This document shows, in pieces, positions 8,932 to 17,431 of a DNA stretch of 64,000 nucleotides. The DNA comes from Bacteroidales bacterium (GTDB lineage: Bacteria; Bacteroidota; Bacteroidia; Bacteroidales; ML635J-15): NCBI GenBank assembly GCA_017651185.1, contig JAGCDJ010000042.1, positions 1 to 64,000 of the forward strand, given 5' to 3'. The stretch's first letter is position 1; each line of letters begins with the position of its first letter. The notes under the pieces were generated by a model, which was not told the DNA's origin, did no database searches, and saw nothing but the letters and a program-made list of their open reading frames with translations. A program made the translations under genes and the position numbers.

Positions 8932-10101
8932 CTATGCCATTCCACGAAACGCATTCTTCAGTTTAGAAAAGAAAGACTCGTTTCGCTTGCTTTGCGGGTT
9001 AAATGATTCGGATTCGCGCATCTGCTCCAGCAATTTCTTGTCTTCTTTGCTTACATCGTTTGGTATGAAAACATTAATCCTAACCAGCAAATCGCCATGA
9101 CCATAGCCGTTAATGTCTGGCAACCCCTTGCCTTTCAATCTTAATGTCTTTCCCGACTGTGTTCCAGGTTCTAACTTTATCTTCACCTTGCTGCCAATTG
9201 TTGGGATTTCGGCACTGCAACCTAAGATTGCATCGGGGATACCTATATATAAATTATAGACAAGGTCTATTCCTTCACGCTTTAGTTCAGGATGTTCGAT
9301 TTCCTGGATTGCAATCAGCAAATCGCCGTTTATACCGCCATGACGTGCCGCATTGCCCTTGCCTTCCATCGAAAGTTGCATTCCTTCGTATACTCCAGCA
9401 GGGATTTTCAGTTCTATGGTTTCTTCGCCCGAAACTATTCCCTCGCCGTAGCACGAAGTACATTTATCCTTTATAACCTTGCCCGAACCTCCACAGGTAG
9501 AGCAAGTTGTGCTTGTCTGCATCTGACCGAGCATAGTATGCATTACACGCGTCTGCACGCCACGACCATTACAGGTCGGACAAGTTGAATTCGAATTGCC
9601 GTCCTTTTCGCCAGTGCCATGGCAAGCAGAACAAGGAACATATTTCTTTACCTTTATCTTCTTGGTTGTACCATTAGCAATCTCCTCGAGTGTCAACTTT
9701 ACAGTAACACGCAGGTTGGTGCCACGATTCACGGCACGTCTGCCTCCGCCACGACTTCCGCCACCGCCAAAGAAACTGCTGAAACCGCCGCCAAAAGCAC
9801 CTTCGAACACATCGCCGAAACGCGAGAAAATATCCTCCATAGAAAATCCGCCAGCGCCACCAAATCCGCTTGCACCGCCCATACCTGCATGTCCGAACTG
9901 GTCGTAACGGGCACGCTTGTCGGGATTGCTAAGCACCTCGTATGCCTCTGCCGCCTCTTTAAACTTCTCCTCGGCTTCCTTGTCGCCCGGATTTTTATCA
10001 GGGTGGTACTGAATCGCTTTCTTTCTATATGCCTTCTTTATCTCTTCGGGGGTCGCATTTTTGGCGACCTCGAGCACTTCGTAATAATCTCTCTTTTCCA
10101 T
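8932..10101 (-). CDS. dnaJ: Chaperone protein DnaJ
   Basis: Hsp40 co-chaperone that delivers unfolded clients to DnaK and stimulates its ATPase. The J domain (residues 1-70) contains the essential HPD in [10 protein letters not shown] Gly/Phe-rich linker follows, then four zinc-binding CxxCxGxG motifs ([32 protein letters not shown]) and the C-terminal substrate-binding domains. The 389-residue length is typical. It lies 10 nt downstream of grpE in a two-gene operon; dnaK is not in the window. Confidence 0.97.
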   Translation of the reverse strand: MEKRDYYEVLEVAKNATPEEIKKAYRKKAIQYHPDKNPGDKEAEEKFKEAAEAYEVLSNPDKRARYDQFGHAGMGGASGFGGAGGFSMEDIFSRFGDVFEGAFGGGFSSFFGGGGSRGGGRRAVNRGTNLRVTVKLTLEEIANGTTKKIKVKKYVPCSACHGTGEKDGNSNSTCPTCNGRGVQTRVMHTMLGQMQTSTTCSTCGGSGKVIKDKCTSCYGEGIVSGEETIELKIPAGVYEGMQLSMEGKGNAARHGGINGDLLIAIQEIEHPELKREGIDLVYNLYIGIPDAILGCSAEIPTIGSKVKIKLEPGTQSGKTLRLKGKGLPDINGYGHGDLLVRINVFIPNDVSKEDKKLLEQMRESESFNPQSKRNESFFSKLKNAFRGMA

Positions 10102-10111
10102 ATTTATCCTC

Positions 10112-10747
10112 CTACTGACCTACGACAACTTTTGAATATCTGACAACCTTGTCGTTAATCTTGTAGCCCTTCTGAATCACATCGATAACCTTTCCCTTCT
10201 TGGCCTCGTCCTCGACTGGGAACTGTGTGACTGCCTCGTGAAAGTCGGTGTTAAAATCCTCGCCCATTGCCTGGATCTCTGTCAAATCCTGCGATTTCAG
10301 ATAATCCATAAACTTCTGGTAAATCAACTTTACACCTTCCTTGGTCGCTTCGATATCGGAACTTGACAAATGTTCCATTGCACGGTCTATGTCATCAATT
10401 ACTGGCAAAAAGTCATGCAGCATCGATGCCTTCACGCTTTCGCGCAACTCCAACTTTTCCTTTGCAGTACGCTTCTTAAAGTTGCTAAACTCTGCCACCT
10501 GACGCATATACTTGTCCTGAAGTTCCTCCAACTTGCGGTTCGACTCTGCCGATTCTTCCTTCAGTTTCCTGTCAGAAAATCCGAAACGTGACTTTTTCTT
10601 CTTGCCATGTTCTGCTTCGGCATCGTCCTTTTTTTCGGATTCAGATGTCTGGACTTCGCTTTCGTTAGTTGTTTCTACTTCCTTATTCTCAACATTTTCA
10701 GTTGCTTCTTCAACCTTCATTTCTTCCTGTATGTTATCGTTTTCCAT
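10112..10747 (-). CDS. grpE: Nucleotide exchange factor GrpE
   Basis: Nucleotide exchange factor for DnaK. The 211-residue protein has a long acidic, Glu/Lys-rich disordered N-terminus (about 65 residues), then the coiled coil ([22 protein letters not shown]) and the C-terminal beta domain with FNTDFHEAV and [13 protein letters not shown], close to the GrpE signature. It starts the grpE-dnaJ operon. No clear TAnnTTTGC box was found just upstream, so heat-shock control by another element is possible but not shown. Confidence 0.95.
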   Translation of the reverse strand: MENDNIQEEMKVEEATENVENKEVETTNESEVQTSESEKKDDAEAEHGKKKKSRFGFSDRKLKEESAESNRKLEELQDKYMRQVAEFSNFKKRTAKEKLELRESVKASMLHDFLPVIDDIDRAMEHLSSSDIEATKEGVKLIYQKFMDYLKSQDLTEIQAMGEDFNTDFHEAVTQFPVEDEAKKGKVIDVIQKGYKINDKVVRYSKVVVGQ

Positions 10748-10817
10748 ATCAATTTAAATAAAAAGACACCCCACCCTTTCAAAAATTCTGCCATGCGACA
10801 AAACATGACAAAATTGC

Positions 10818-10846
10818 AGTAGGTGCACAATAATTGTGCGCCTACT
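10818..10846 (-). terminator. 13-bp hairpin at the end of the amidase gene
   Basis: Arms of 13 bp with one G-U-type mismatch and a 3-nt loop overlap the amidase stop codon. On the minus strand a weak T run (CAATTTTG) follows, so it may terminate the amidase transcript before grpE. Its GTAGG...CCTAC ends resemble the family 2 palindromes at 52113-52142. Confidence 0.5.
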
Positions 10847-11939
10847 GGTTTGCCTTATAATCCTGTTTTAACGCTTCGCACAACCAATTTGCCAATGCCT
10901 GACGGTTGTTTGGATCGAGCAGACGCTTTCGGTCACGCTCATTGTTTATATTTCCTGCTTCCATGAATGCTGCCGGCGGAATTACCTTTCTGATAACTAA
11001 CAAATTGCGTTCTTCCACCGAACCAAAATAACCACGATTGGGCTGGAACTTAGCATATTTCTGACGGAACACATTGTACATCCTTTCGGCAAGTGCCTTG
11101 CCCTTGGTACTGCCGTGACAATAGTAGAAAAACGCATCTACCCGCGTGGCACTATTACGCGAATCTATGTGAATTTCAACCACTCTCTGATATTTTGTCG
11201 TCTTATTGGCATAATACAACTTGTTCACCGCCTCGGCACGCTCCACAAGACGAGTAGTATGGTCGCGACTTATCTCAACACCAGGGTAACAATATTCGTC
11301 GTAGTCAATCTTTAGGATTTTACCACTACGTATACCATCATCAGGGTCATCAATTATCATATAGACCTTTCCAGACTGCTCCTCGATGCACCTTGCAAGA
11401 CGCAAAGTTATGTCGTATGCATACTCATCCTCCGAAATCATAACGCCATCAACGTATGAAGTCGCTCCCGGGTCGGGACCGCCATGACCAGCAATAAGAT
11501 AGAAAATTGCCCCCTTCAACGCAGTACCCTTTATCGTATCTGCAATGCGGAGCTCCATCTTGACCTGTGGCATAGGTGACGATGTCGTATCGAGAATACA
11601 AACTGGCGGGATAGAATCAAGAAGTGAGTCCGAATCTGGCTTAACGCAAACCTGTGGCACTGTATCGATAACCACAACATGCTCGGGTCCAGCAATTTCA
11701 TGCTTACGGGGCAAAATGTATGTCTCGCCAAGAATCAACTGGTCTTCCTGCTGAATTTTATCCTTGTTTATCTCAAGAAAATCATGGTAGTAATCTTTTG
11801 CCTCGTAACCGTTTTCGCGTAGAATCTTGTAGATTCCATCGCCCTGCTTGGCGACAACCGTGCGCACCGTATCGCTCTGCGCCGACACAAGCGAAGCAAA
11901 ACAAATACACGAAAGCAAAAATATAAGTCTCATTTTCAT
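10842..11939 (-). CDS. N-acetylmuramoyl-L-alanine amidase, exported
   Basis: Periplasmic peptidoglycan hydrolase that would cleave the bond between MurNAc and the stem peptide. Start chosen at 11939 (MKMRLIFLLS), which gives a clean signal peptide ending near VSAQS; a longer frame to 11987 would place the promoter inside the gene. Residues about 25-85 look like a LysM-type region (GDGIYKILRENG, LILGETYILPR). The C-terminal half is Amidase_3-like, with the zinc ligand in AGHGGPDPGA, EISRDHTTRLVERA, VEIHIDSRN and the catalytic Glu region FMEAGNINNERD. The promoter box ends only 5 nt before the start codon. Confidence 0.8.
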   Translation of the reverse strand: MKMRLIFLLSCICFASLVSAQSDTVRTVVAKQGDGIYKILRENGYEAKDYYHDFLEINKDKIQQEDQLILGETYILPRKHEIAGPEHVVVIDTVPQVCVKPDSDSLLDSIPPVCILDTTSSPMPQVKMELRIADTIKGTALKGAIFYLIAGHGGPDPGATSYVDGVMISEDEYAYDITLRLARCIEEQSGKVYMIIDDPDDGIRSGKILKIDYDEYCYPGVEISRDHTTRLVERAEAVNKLYYANKTTKYQRVVEIHIDSRNSATRVDAFFYYCHGSTKGKALAERMYNVFRQKYAKFQPNRGYFGSVEERNLLVIRKVIPPAAFMEAGNINNERDRKRLLDPNNRQALANWLCEALKQDYKANQ

Positions 11940-11944
11940 CGAGT

Positions 11945-11953
11945 GCAAAAATA
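11945..11953 (-). promoter_or_regulatory. -7 promoter box for the amidase, possibly leaderless
   Basis: Minus-strand TATTTTTGC, exact consensus, followed by only ACTCG before the ATG. With the usual spacing the transcript would begin at or within a few bases of the start codon. Confidence 0.6.
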
Positions 11954-12014
11954 CGGAAAGGCGCACACCGACAAACAACCTGCTCACAAAGATTTTAACG
12001 CAATGCTGTTGAAC

Positions 12015-12046
12015 AAAAAAAACAGCAGCCGAACAAAGCCGACTGC
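12015..12046 (-). terminator. Terminator of the FISUMP lipoprotein gene
   Basis: On the minus strand a 7-bp stem (GCAGTCG / CGGCTGC, one wobble pair) with an 8-nt loop is followed by TGTTTTTTTT. It sits about 33 nt after the stop codon of the 12079-13053 gene. Confidence 0.7.
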
Positions 12047-12076
12047 CGTAAATCTATAATCGTAATTCGTAAATCC
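12047..12076. repeat. AT-rich CGTAAAT-type repeat
   Basis: Contains CGTAAATC and TCGTAATTCGTAAAT units. Similar short stretches occur at 19374-19410 and 46461-46487. Confidence 0.35.
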
Positions 12077-12078
12077 AT

Positions 12079-13053
12079 TTAGTTCTGGACCGACACGCAC
12101 ACGGGCCGCACGGATAGCCCGAGGCAGCGGTAAGTGCCGTTCATGTCGTAAGTGCCCGAATAGAAGTAGAGGTGCCACGCGCCGTAAGGGCTGCCCGTAT
12201 AGAGCGACAACGACCAGTAGAGGCCGTAGGACCCGGCATTGTCGAGGCCACTATCGACGCGGTAGCCGGCAGCGGCCAGGAAGATTGAATTGCCGTTAGG
12301 TCCAGTGAACAATCGTCCGCTTACACCGTTTTGTGTTGTCCACTCGTGAGTGCAATTATCAAACAACTCCTGCATTTCTTCTCTTGTCGGCATACGCCAG
12401 CCTGCTCCCCAGTTAGCGGTGGCGGCATCATCGCTTGCTTCAAGGGTGGTCAAGTTGTCGGTAAAGCCGTTGTTGCCATATTCGGCATTGTTGCAATACT
12501 TGGTGAGTGTATTGTATCCATCTCCACCATTACAATATCTATAGGTACTCCAACTATAGGTTTCCTTGGGTGCGGTTTCGCCCCAAGCAAAGTAGTCGCC
12601 GTATTCTTCTGGCGTATTTGCACCCACATTACAGGTAGCCCACAATAGTCCACTTGGCAAACCGAGGTCAACAAACTCGTGTCCGTTAAGGGTGTTTGGG
12701 GACGCTGGTCCAGGTGTAGGACTTGGACTTGGTGTCGGATTTGTGCCATTGCTTGTCCACTGCGCGTACAAGGTCATATCGGCGGTTGCGGTCAGGGTAT
12801 ATCCATCGGGATAAGAAGCACCGCTGCCGCCCTGCACGGTATTCCAGCCCGTAAAAGTGTAGCCGTCGTAGGTAAAGGCATTGCGCGTAAGTGCCTGTGC
12901 CTCGCCCTCGGTAAAGGTCTGGGGCTGCATCGTGCCTGTACCGCCGTTGGGATTGAAAGTAACCGTGTAAGTTTCTGGTCTATCGCATCCGCTAATCGCA
13001 ATCATTCCCGCTGCGGAAACGATTGCGAACAATAAGAAAATCGATTTTTTCAT
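12079..13053 (-). CDS. Lipoprotein with InlB-type repeat and FISUMP domain; candidate DGR target
   Basis: A 324-residue surface lipoprotein; the signal peptide ends IAISGC (Cys23). Residues about 28-97 form a Listeria-Bacteroides (InlB B-type) repeat (YTVTFNPNGG, GYTFTGWNTV, MTLYAQW). A Pro/Ser/Thr linker follows, then a FISUMP-type C-type-lectin-like domain (FVDLGLPSGLLWATCNVGA, DYFAWGET, GWRMPTREEMQELFDN) ending GLSVRPV. The 3' end is unusually GC-rich and full of NNC codons (see 12109-12264). Both ends of the gene are GC-richer than the neighbours, suggesting mosaic or foreign origin. A terminator follows; a weak -7-like box (TATAATTGC) is at 13074-13082. The ligand is unknown. Confidence 0.75.
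   Translation of the reverse strand: MKKSIFLLFAIVSAAGMIAISGCDRPETYTVTFNPNGGTGTMQPQTFTEGEAQALTRNAFTYDGYTFTGWNTVQGGSGASYPDGYTLTATADMTLYAQWTSNGTNPTPSPSPTPGPASPNTLNGHEFVDLGLPSGLLWATCNVGANTPEEYGDYFAWGETAPKETYSWSTYRYCNGGDGYNTLTKYCNNAEYGNNGFTDNLTTLEASDDAATANWGAGWRMPTREEMQELFDNCTHEWTTQNGVSGRLFTGPNGNSIFLAAAGYRVDSGLDNAGSYGLYWSLSLYTGSPYGAWHLYFYSGTYDMNGTYRCLGLSVRPVCVSVQN
12109..12264 (-). other. Candidate diversity-generating-retroelement variable region
   Basis: The last 52 codons before the conserved SVRPV end are dominated by NNC codons (TAC, GGC, CTC, CAC, AGC, GAC, TGC, GTC) at positions that in related FISUMP proteins are often Asn. That residue set is what A-to-N change of AAC codons would yield. 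The region ends in the GC-rich GTGCGGCCCGTG, as expected for an initiation-of-homing segment, and a GC hairpin lies downstream of the gene. Neither the template repeat nor a reverse transcriptase is in the window, so this is an inference from codon pattern. Confidence 0.45.
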
Positions 13054-13145
13054 ACTAAAAATTCATTTAAATTGCAATTATATCAAATTAATTGGTAAAT
13101 GTAAAAAATAATTTTCGGTTTTGTTATAGTTACATTTTAATTTTG

Positions 13146-13154
13146 TACTTTTGC
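13146..13154 (+). promoter_or_regulatory. -7 promoter box for the AAA ATPase gene
   Basis: TACTTTTGC, exact consensus. It overlaps the TTG that would open a longer reading frame and so supports the ATG at 13202. Confidence 0.6.
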
Positions 13155-13201
13155 CAAAAGTGAAGTTATACTTCAATTTTGACAAACAAACACATAAACA
13201 C

Positions 13202-14344
13202 ATGTATAACAGAGACTTACAAACAGAACTTTTGCGATTAAGCAACTACTTTCAAGTGCTTGTACTGACAGGGCCTCGCCAATCAGGCAAGACTACTCTT
13301 TGCAAAATGGCTTTTCCAGACTATTCATACATCAACCTTGAAGATGAAATTGTTCGCGATGAATTTGCTGTCAGACGAAAAGAATTTTTAATCGGGAAAG
13401 GGTGTCTTATTATTGACGAAGCACAAAATATGCCTGAGATTTTTTCCATAATCCAGGTAATGGTTGACGAAAATCCTGACCTGCATTACATTATCACTGG
13501 AAGCAACAATTTTTCATTGATGCAGAACATAACACAATCGCTGGCAGGACGCGCCGCCCTTTTAACACTACTTCCTCTATCATTTTCCGAACTAACAGAC
13601 AACGACAAATCCATAGGTACAGATAATATTATGCTAAGAGGTTTCTATCCGGGAGTTATAGCAAAGGAGATTCCGCCCCAAGACGCATATCGACAATATT
13701 ACAATACATATTTGCAGCGCGACATCATGCAGATTATGAACATCAAGAATATGGATGAATTCAGACGATTCGTTGTTCTTTGTGCTGCGCGCGTAGGTAC
13801 GGAATTCAACGCCTCCGGACTGTCAAATGAAATAGGAGTATCAATACACACAATACAGTCGTGGATTAATGTACTCGAAGCTTCATATATAATTTTCCAT
13901 TTGAGACCTTTTTACCGCAACATCGGCAAACGTCTGACAAAAAAAGCAAAAATATATTTCTACGATTCGGGGCTAGTATGCTATCTGTTAGGCATTCGTA
14001 CCACAGAGCAACTTAACACACATCCGCTTAGAGGAGAAATCTTTGAAAATATGGTTGTTGGGGATATGATAAAAAACATATACAACAAAGGAACCGACAA
14101 CAACTTGTTTTTCTATCGCGACAAATCTCAACACGAAGTTGATGTAATACAGGAAGATGGATTGCAGTTGAAAGCATACGAAATCAAATCTGCACAGATA
14201 ATAAATACCGATTTTTACAAGAACCTAGACTATTTCCGTAAACTTATCGGCAAGGACCTTATATCGTCGCAAATCATATATGCAGGAGACGAAGAACTAA
14301 CATCCAACGAGAATGGATATATTAACTATTTGAACATTAAGTAA
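13202..14344 (+). CDS. AAA-family ATPase with DUF4143-type C-terminal domain
   Basis: A 380-residue cytoplasmic ATPase. The P-loop GPRQSGKTT is at residues 24-32, Walker B LIIDEAQ at 69-75, and a sensor-like ITGSNNFSL follows. The C-terminal half (winged-helix-like, then DVIQEDGLQLKAYEIKSAQ) resembles DUF4143 and has the spaced acidic/Lys residues of a PD-(D/E)XK-like fold. The family is common in Bacteroidetes, often in accessory DNA; its cellular role is not established. The frame can open at a TTG at 13151, but that codon lies in the promoter box. It ends 2 nt before miaA. Confidence 0.8.
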   Translation: MYNRDLQTELLRLSNYFQVLVLTGPRQSGKTTLCKMAFPDYSYINLEDEIVRDEFAVRRKEFLIGKGCLIIDEAQNMPEIFSIIQVMVDENPDLHYIITGSNNFSLMQNITQSLAGRAALLTLLPLSFSELTDNDKSIGTDNIMLRGFYPGVIAKEIPPQDAYRQYYNTYLQRDIMQIMNIKNMDEFRRFVVLCAARVGTEFNASGLSNEIGVSIHTIQSWINVLEASYIIFHLRPFYRNIGKRLTKKAKIYFYDSGLVCYLLGIRTTEQLNTHPLRGEIFENMVVGDMIKNIYNKGTDNNLFFYRDKSQHEVDVIQEDGLQLKAYEIKSAQIINTDFYKNLDYFRKLIGKDLISSQIIYAGDEELTSNENGYINYLNIK

Positions 14345-14346
14345 TC

Positions 14347-15264
14347 GTGGAAACTAAATACAACCTCATCAGCATAATGGGCGCAACGGCGGGCGGAAAA
14401 ACTGGCGTTGCCGTACACCTTGCAAAAGCCATCGGAACAGAAATCATCAGCGCCGACAGCCGTCAGGTATACCGAGGCATGGATTTAGGAACAGGCAAGG
14501 ATATTGAGGAATACACCATTGACGGTACACTTATCCCCTACCACCTCATTGACATCCTTGATGCAGGTGAAAAATACAATGTCTTTGAGTACCAGAGCGA
14601 CTTTTTCAAAGCCTACGACGACATTCGTTCACGCGGAATGATTCCTGTATTGTGCGGAGGAACAGGACTTTACATAGAATCAGTTCTCAAAAACTACAAT
14701 CTTCCGAATGTCCCCGAAGACAGCAACCTGCGTAAATCATTGGAAAACAAATCGCTTGAAGAACTTGAAATCATTCTACGCACATACAAACCTTTGAACA
14801 ACAACAGCGACTACGATACCGCAAAGCGCGCAATCCGTGCCATAGAGATTGCCGAATACACAAAGCGCAATCCTCTTTGCACCACTAGCAATCGAAACCT
14901 AAACTCGCTAAACATCGGCATATTGTTCGACCGCGAACAACGCCGCGACCGCATCACAGCCCGACTGAAACAACGCCTCGAAAACGGAATGGTCGAAGAA
15001 GTGGAACGGCTGGTAAAAAACGGCATTTCGTACGAAAGTCTGGAATATTACGGACTGGAATACAAGTACTTGGCTTGGTATCTGCAAGGCAAAATCAGTT
15101 ACGACGAAATGTTTGAGCAACTGAATACCTCCATCCATCGTTTCGCAAAACGCCAGATGACATGGTTCCGCAAGATGGAGCGCGACGGCATAGAAATACA
15201 TTGGTTTGATGGAAATTTAAGCATGGAGGAAAAAATCGGCAGGATTTTGGAATTAATGAAATAA
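14347..15264 (+). CDS. miaA: tRNA dimethylallyltransferase
   Basis: Transfers a dimethylallyl group from DMAPP to A37 of tRNAs that read UNN codons. Features: P-loop GATAGGKT (residues about 12-19), the substrate-binding ISADSRQVYRGMDLGTGK segment, VLCGGTGLYIESV, and the C-terminal FAKRQMTWFRK. The 305-residue length is normal. It starts with GTG at 14347, 2 nt after the ATPase stop. Bacteroidetes often carry two MiaA paralogues, and the sequence cannot say which this is. Its isoprenoid donor comes from the pathway that includes IspE and IspF of this window. Confidence 0.95.
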   Translation: METKYNLISIMGATAGGKTGVAVHLAKAIGTEIISADSRQVYRGMDLGTGKDIEEYTIDGTLIPYHLIDILDAGEKYNVFEYQSDFFKAYDDIRSRGMIPVLCGGTGLYIESVLKNYNLPNVPEDSNLRKSLENKSLEELEIILRTYKPLNNNSDYDTAKRAIRAIEIAEYTKRNPLCTTSNRNLNSLNIGILFDREQRRDRITARLKQRLENGMVEEVERLVKNGISYESLEYYGLEYKYLAWYLQGKISYDEMFEQLNTSIHRFAKRQMTWFRKMERDGIEIHWFDGNLSMEEKIGRILELMK

Positions 15265-15306
15265 ACCAGTCCATCGCCCATCGCCAAATTGTGAATAACT
15301 AATTTC

Positions 15307-15320
15307 AAACGGTACCGTTT
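15307..15320. promoter_or_regulatory. 14-bp perfect palindrome just upstream of the dnaG promoter box
   Basis: AAACGGTACCGTTT reads the same on both strands and lies 7 nt before the dnaG -7 box. It could be an operator. Because it is followed by TTT it could also act as a small terminator for miaA. Confidence 0.45.
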
Positions 15321-15327
15321 TTTAGTT

Positions 15328-15336
15328 TAATTTTGC
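15328..15336 (+). promoter_or_regulatory. -7 promoter box for dnaG
   Basis: TAATTTTGC, exact consensus, 22 nt before the dnaG ATG. Confidence 0.6.
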
Positions 15337-15358
15337 AATCGCTAAATTTGAGTTTGGA

Positions 15359-17431
15359 ATGATAGACCGCACTACCATAGACCGAATAATGGACGCCGCC
15401 GACATTGCCGAGGTGGTTCAGGACTTCGTGAGCATAAAGAAACGCGGAGTAAACTACATAGGTTGCTGTCCGTTCCACAACGAAAAAACTCCATCTTTCA
15501 TAGTAAGTCCGGCAAAGGGAATTTACAAATGCTTCGGTTGCGGCAAATCTGGAAATGCAGTCGGATTTGTCATGGAGCACGAGCAGATGACCTACCCCGA
15601 GGCACTGAAATACATCGCAAGAAAATATGGCATCGAAGTCGTAGAAAAGGAATTGTCGCCCGAAGAGCAACAGCAGAACGATGACCGCGAAAGTATGCGC
15701 ATGCTCAACGAATATGCAGCAAAATACTTCCAAAACAACCTGCTAAACGACCCCGAAGGCATAGCAATAGGACTTTCATATTTCCGCGAACGTGGATTTA
15801 CCGATGAAGCAATAAAAACCTTTGGACTTGGCTACAGCCTTGAAAAACGCGATGCATTCACAGAACAGGCGCTGAGAGACGGCTACAAACTCGACTTCAT
15901 GACCCGCACAGGACTTACCATAGTCAACGAGGAAACAAAACGGCGATACGACCGCTTCTTCGGCAGAGTCATGTTCCCTGTCTACAGCATTTCGGGACAA
16001 GTCATAGGATTTGGCGGACGAATACTCAAGACGGCAGAAAAAACTGCAAAATATGTCAATTCGCCCGAATCGGAAATATACAACAAAAGCAAAACCTTAT
16101 ATGGTTTATACCAGGCACGTACCGAAATTGTAAGGCAGAAAAAATGCTACCTTGTCGAAGGTTATGCCGATGTAATCTCGCTATATATGGCAGGGGTACA
16201 CAATGTCGTGGCATCATCGGGAACATCTTTAACCGAAGACCAGATTCGAATTATCCATCGTCTAACCGACGACATAACGGTTCTGTACGATGGTGACAGT
16301 GCTGGAATACACGCATCCATACGAGGCATCGACATGCTTCTTGCACAAGGACTTAATGTCAGGGTACTATTGCTTCCCGATGGCGAAGATCCCGACTCTT
16401 TTGCAAAGAAATACGGTAGCGAAAAGACAATTGAATACCTCAATACCCACGAGGAGGACTTCATTAGATTCAAGACCCGGCTGTCGAAAACAGAAGCCGA
16501 CAAAGACCCGCTGAAGCGTGCAGCAATGATAACCGACATAGTAAGGACTATTTCTGTTATCGAAGACCAGATAAAACAGACAGTTTACCTACAAGAATGT
16601 AGCAAAATCCTTGAAATTGACGAGAATACGCTATATTCCGAACTGATGAAAATCCGCAGAAAAAAAATAATGGATGGGAAAAGTCCAACAGGACAGACAT
16701 TCCCATCAAAACCAGAACCGAAATTGCCAGAACCGAAACAAGTTCCAACAGCGACAGGCAACAAGGAAATCGGATTCTTGTCGAAAGAGCATGAAATAAT
16801 CAGGATTTTGCTTCTGTACGGCAACAAGGAAATAAACAATCCTCTGGACCACAACCGCGAAAATCCACAACGACTGAAAGCAGCAGAACTTCTTGTAGCA
16901 CTAATGCTAAAGGCAAACATAACGGAACTTCGAAACAAAGTAAACCAACAGATTTTCAAGGAAATAATTAACGCAGTCATAAATGGACGTGATATTTCCG
17001 AAAAGGAGTTCATCAATAGTCCCGACCCAGCAATAAGCAGCGTGGCAGCAGACGCTTGCGCATCATCCTACGAATTAAGCAAAATGTGGGAAAAGCATGG
17101 TTCTACATACTACAAGGAAGAAAATAAATTAGGTGAAATAATCACCGATGTTTATAGAAAATACGTCCTCGAAATAAGAAAGGATGAAAAGAAGCGACTT
17201 TCTGCAGAACTTAAGGCACAGATGGAGACGGGGAAGAAACTCAAGTCGAAACTAGCAACCCTCGAAGCAAACTGGAATTCGGAAGACGAAAACCAATCAG
17301 AAGAAATAGAGATGCTCAAAAAAGAATCTGCCGAAAACGACAACAAAACAATTGAAATCCTAAAAAAAATAAATGCTATAACGCAGGAAATAAAGGATTT
17401 GTCAATCACACAAGGACGAGTAACAATATGA
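15359..17431 (+). CDS. dnaG: DNA primase
   Basis: Makes RNA primers for chromosome replication together with the replicative helicase. The N-terminal zinc domain has Cys37, His40, Cys58 and Cys61 (CCPFH ... YKCFGCG). The catalytic TOPRIM core shows LVEGYADVISL, SSGTSLT and DGDSAG, plus DGEDPDSF. The C-terminal third is divergent and Lys/Glu-rich, as is common for the helicase-interaction region. The 690-residue length is slightly above the usual 600-660. It overlaps ispE by 4 nt (ATGA), so the two are translationally coupled. Confidence 0.97.
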   Translation: MIDRTTIDRIMDAADIAEVVQDFVSIKKRGVNYIGCCPFHNEKTPSFIVSPAKGIYKCFGCGKSGNAVGFVMEHEQMTYPEALKYIARKYGIEVVEKELSPEEQQQNDDRESMRMLNEYAAKYFQNNLLNDPEGIAIGLSYFRERGFTDEAIKTFGLGYSLEKRDAFTEQALRDGYKLDFMTRTGLTIVNEETKRRYDRFFGRVMFPVYSISGQVIGFGGRILKTAEKTAKYVNSPESEIYNKSKTLYGLYQARTEIVRQKKCYLVEGYADVISLYMAGVHNVVASSGTSLTEDQIRIIHRLTDDITVLYDGDSAGIHASIRGIDMLLAQGLNVRVLLLPDGEDPDSFAKKYGSEKTIEYLNTHEEDFIRFKTRLSKTEADKDPLKRAAMITDIVRTISVIEDQIKQTVYLQECSKILEIDENTLYSELMKIRRKKIMDGKSPTGQTFPSKPEPKLPEPKQVPTATGNKEIGFLSKEHEIIRILLLYGNKEINNPLDHNRENPQRLKAAELLVALMLKANITELRNKVNQQIFKEIINAVINGRDISEKEFINSPDPAISSVAADACASSYELSKMWEKHGSTYYKEENKLGEIITDVYRKYVLEIRKDEKKRLSAELKAQMETGKKLKSKLATLEANWNSEDENQSEEIEMLKKESAENDNKTIEILKKINAITQEIKDLSITQGRVTI

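Noticed and set aside
10760..10800. Sigma-54-like TGGCAG...TTGAA before grpE
   Set aside because: The essential GC of the -12 part is missing (TTGAA), so the match is too weak.
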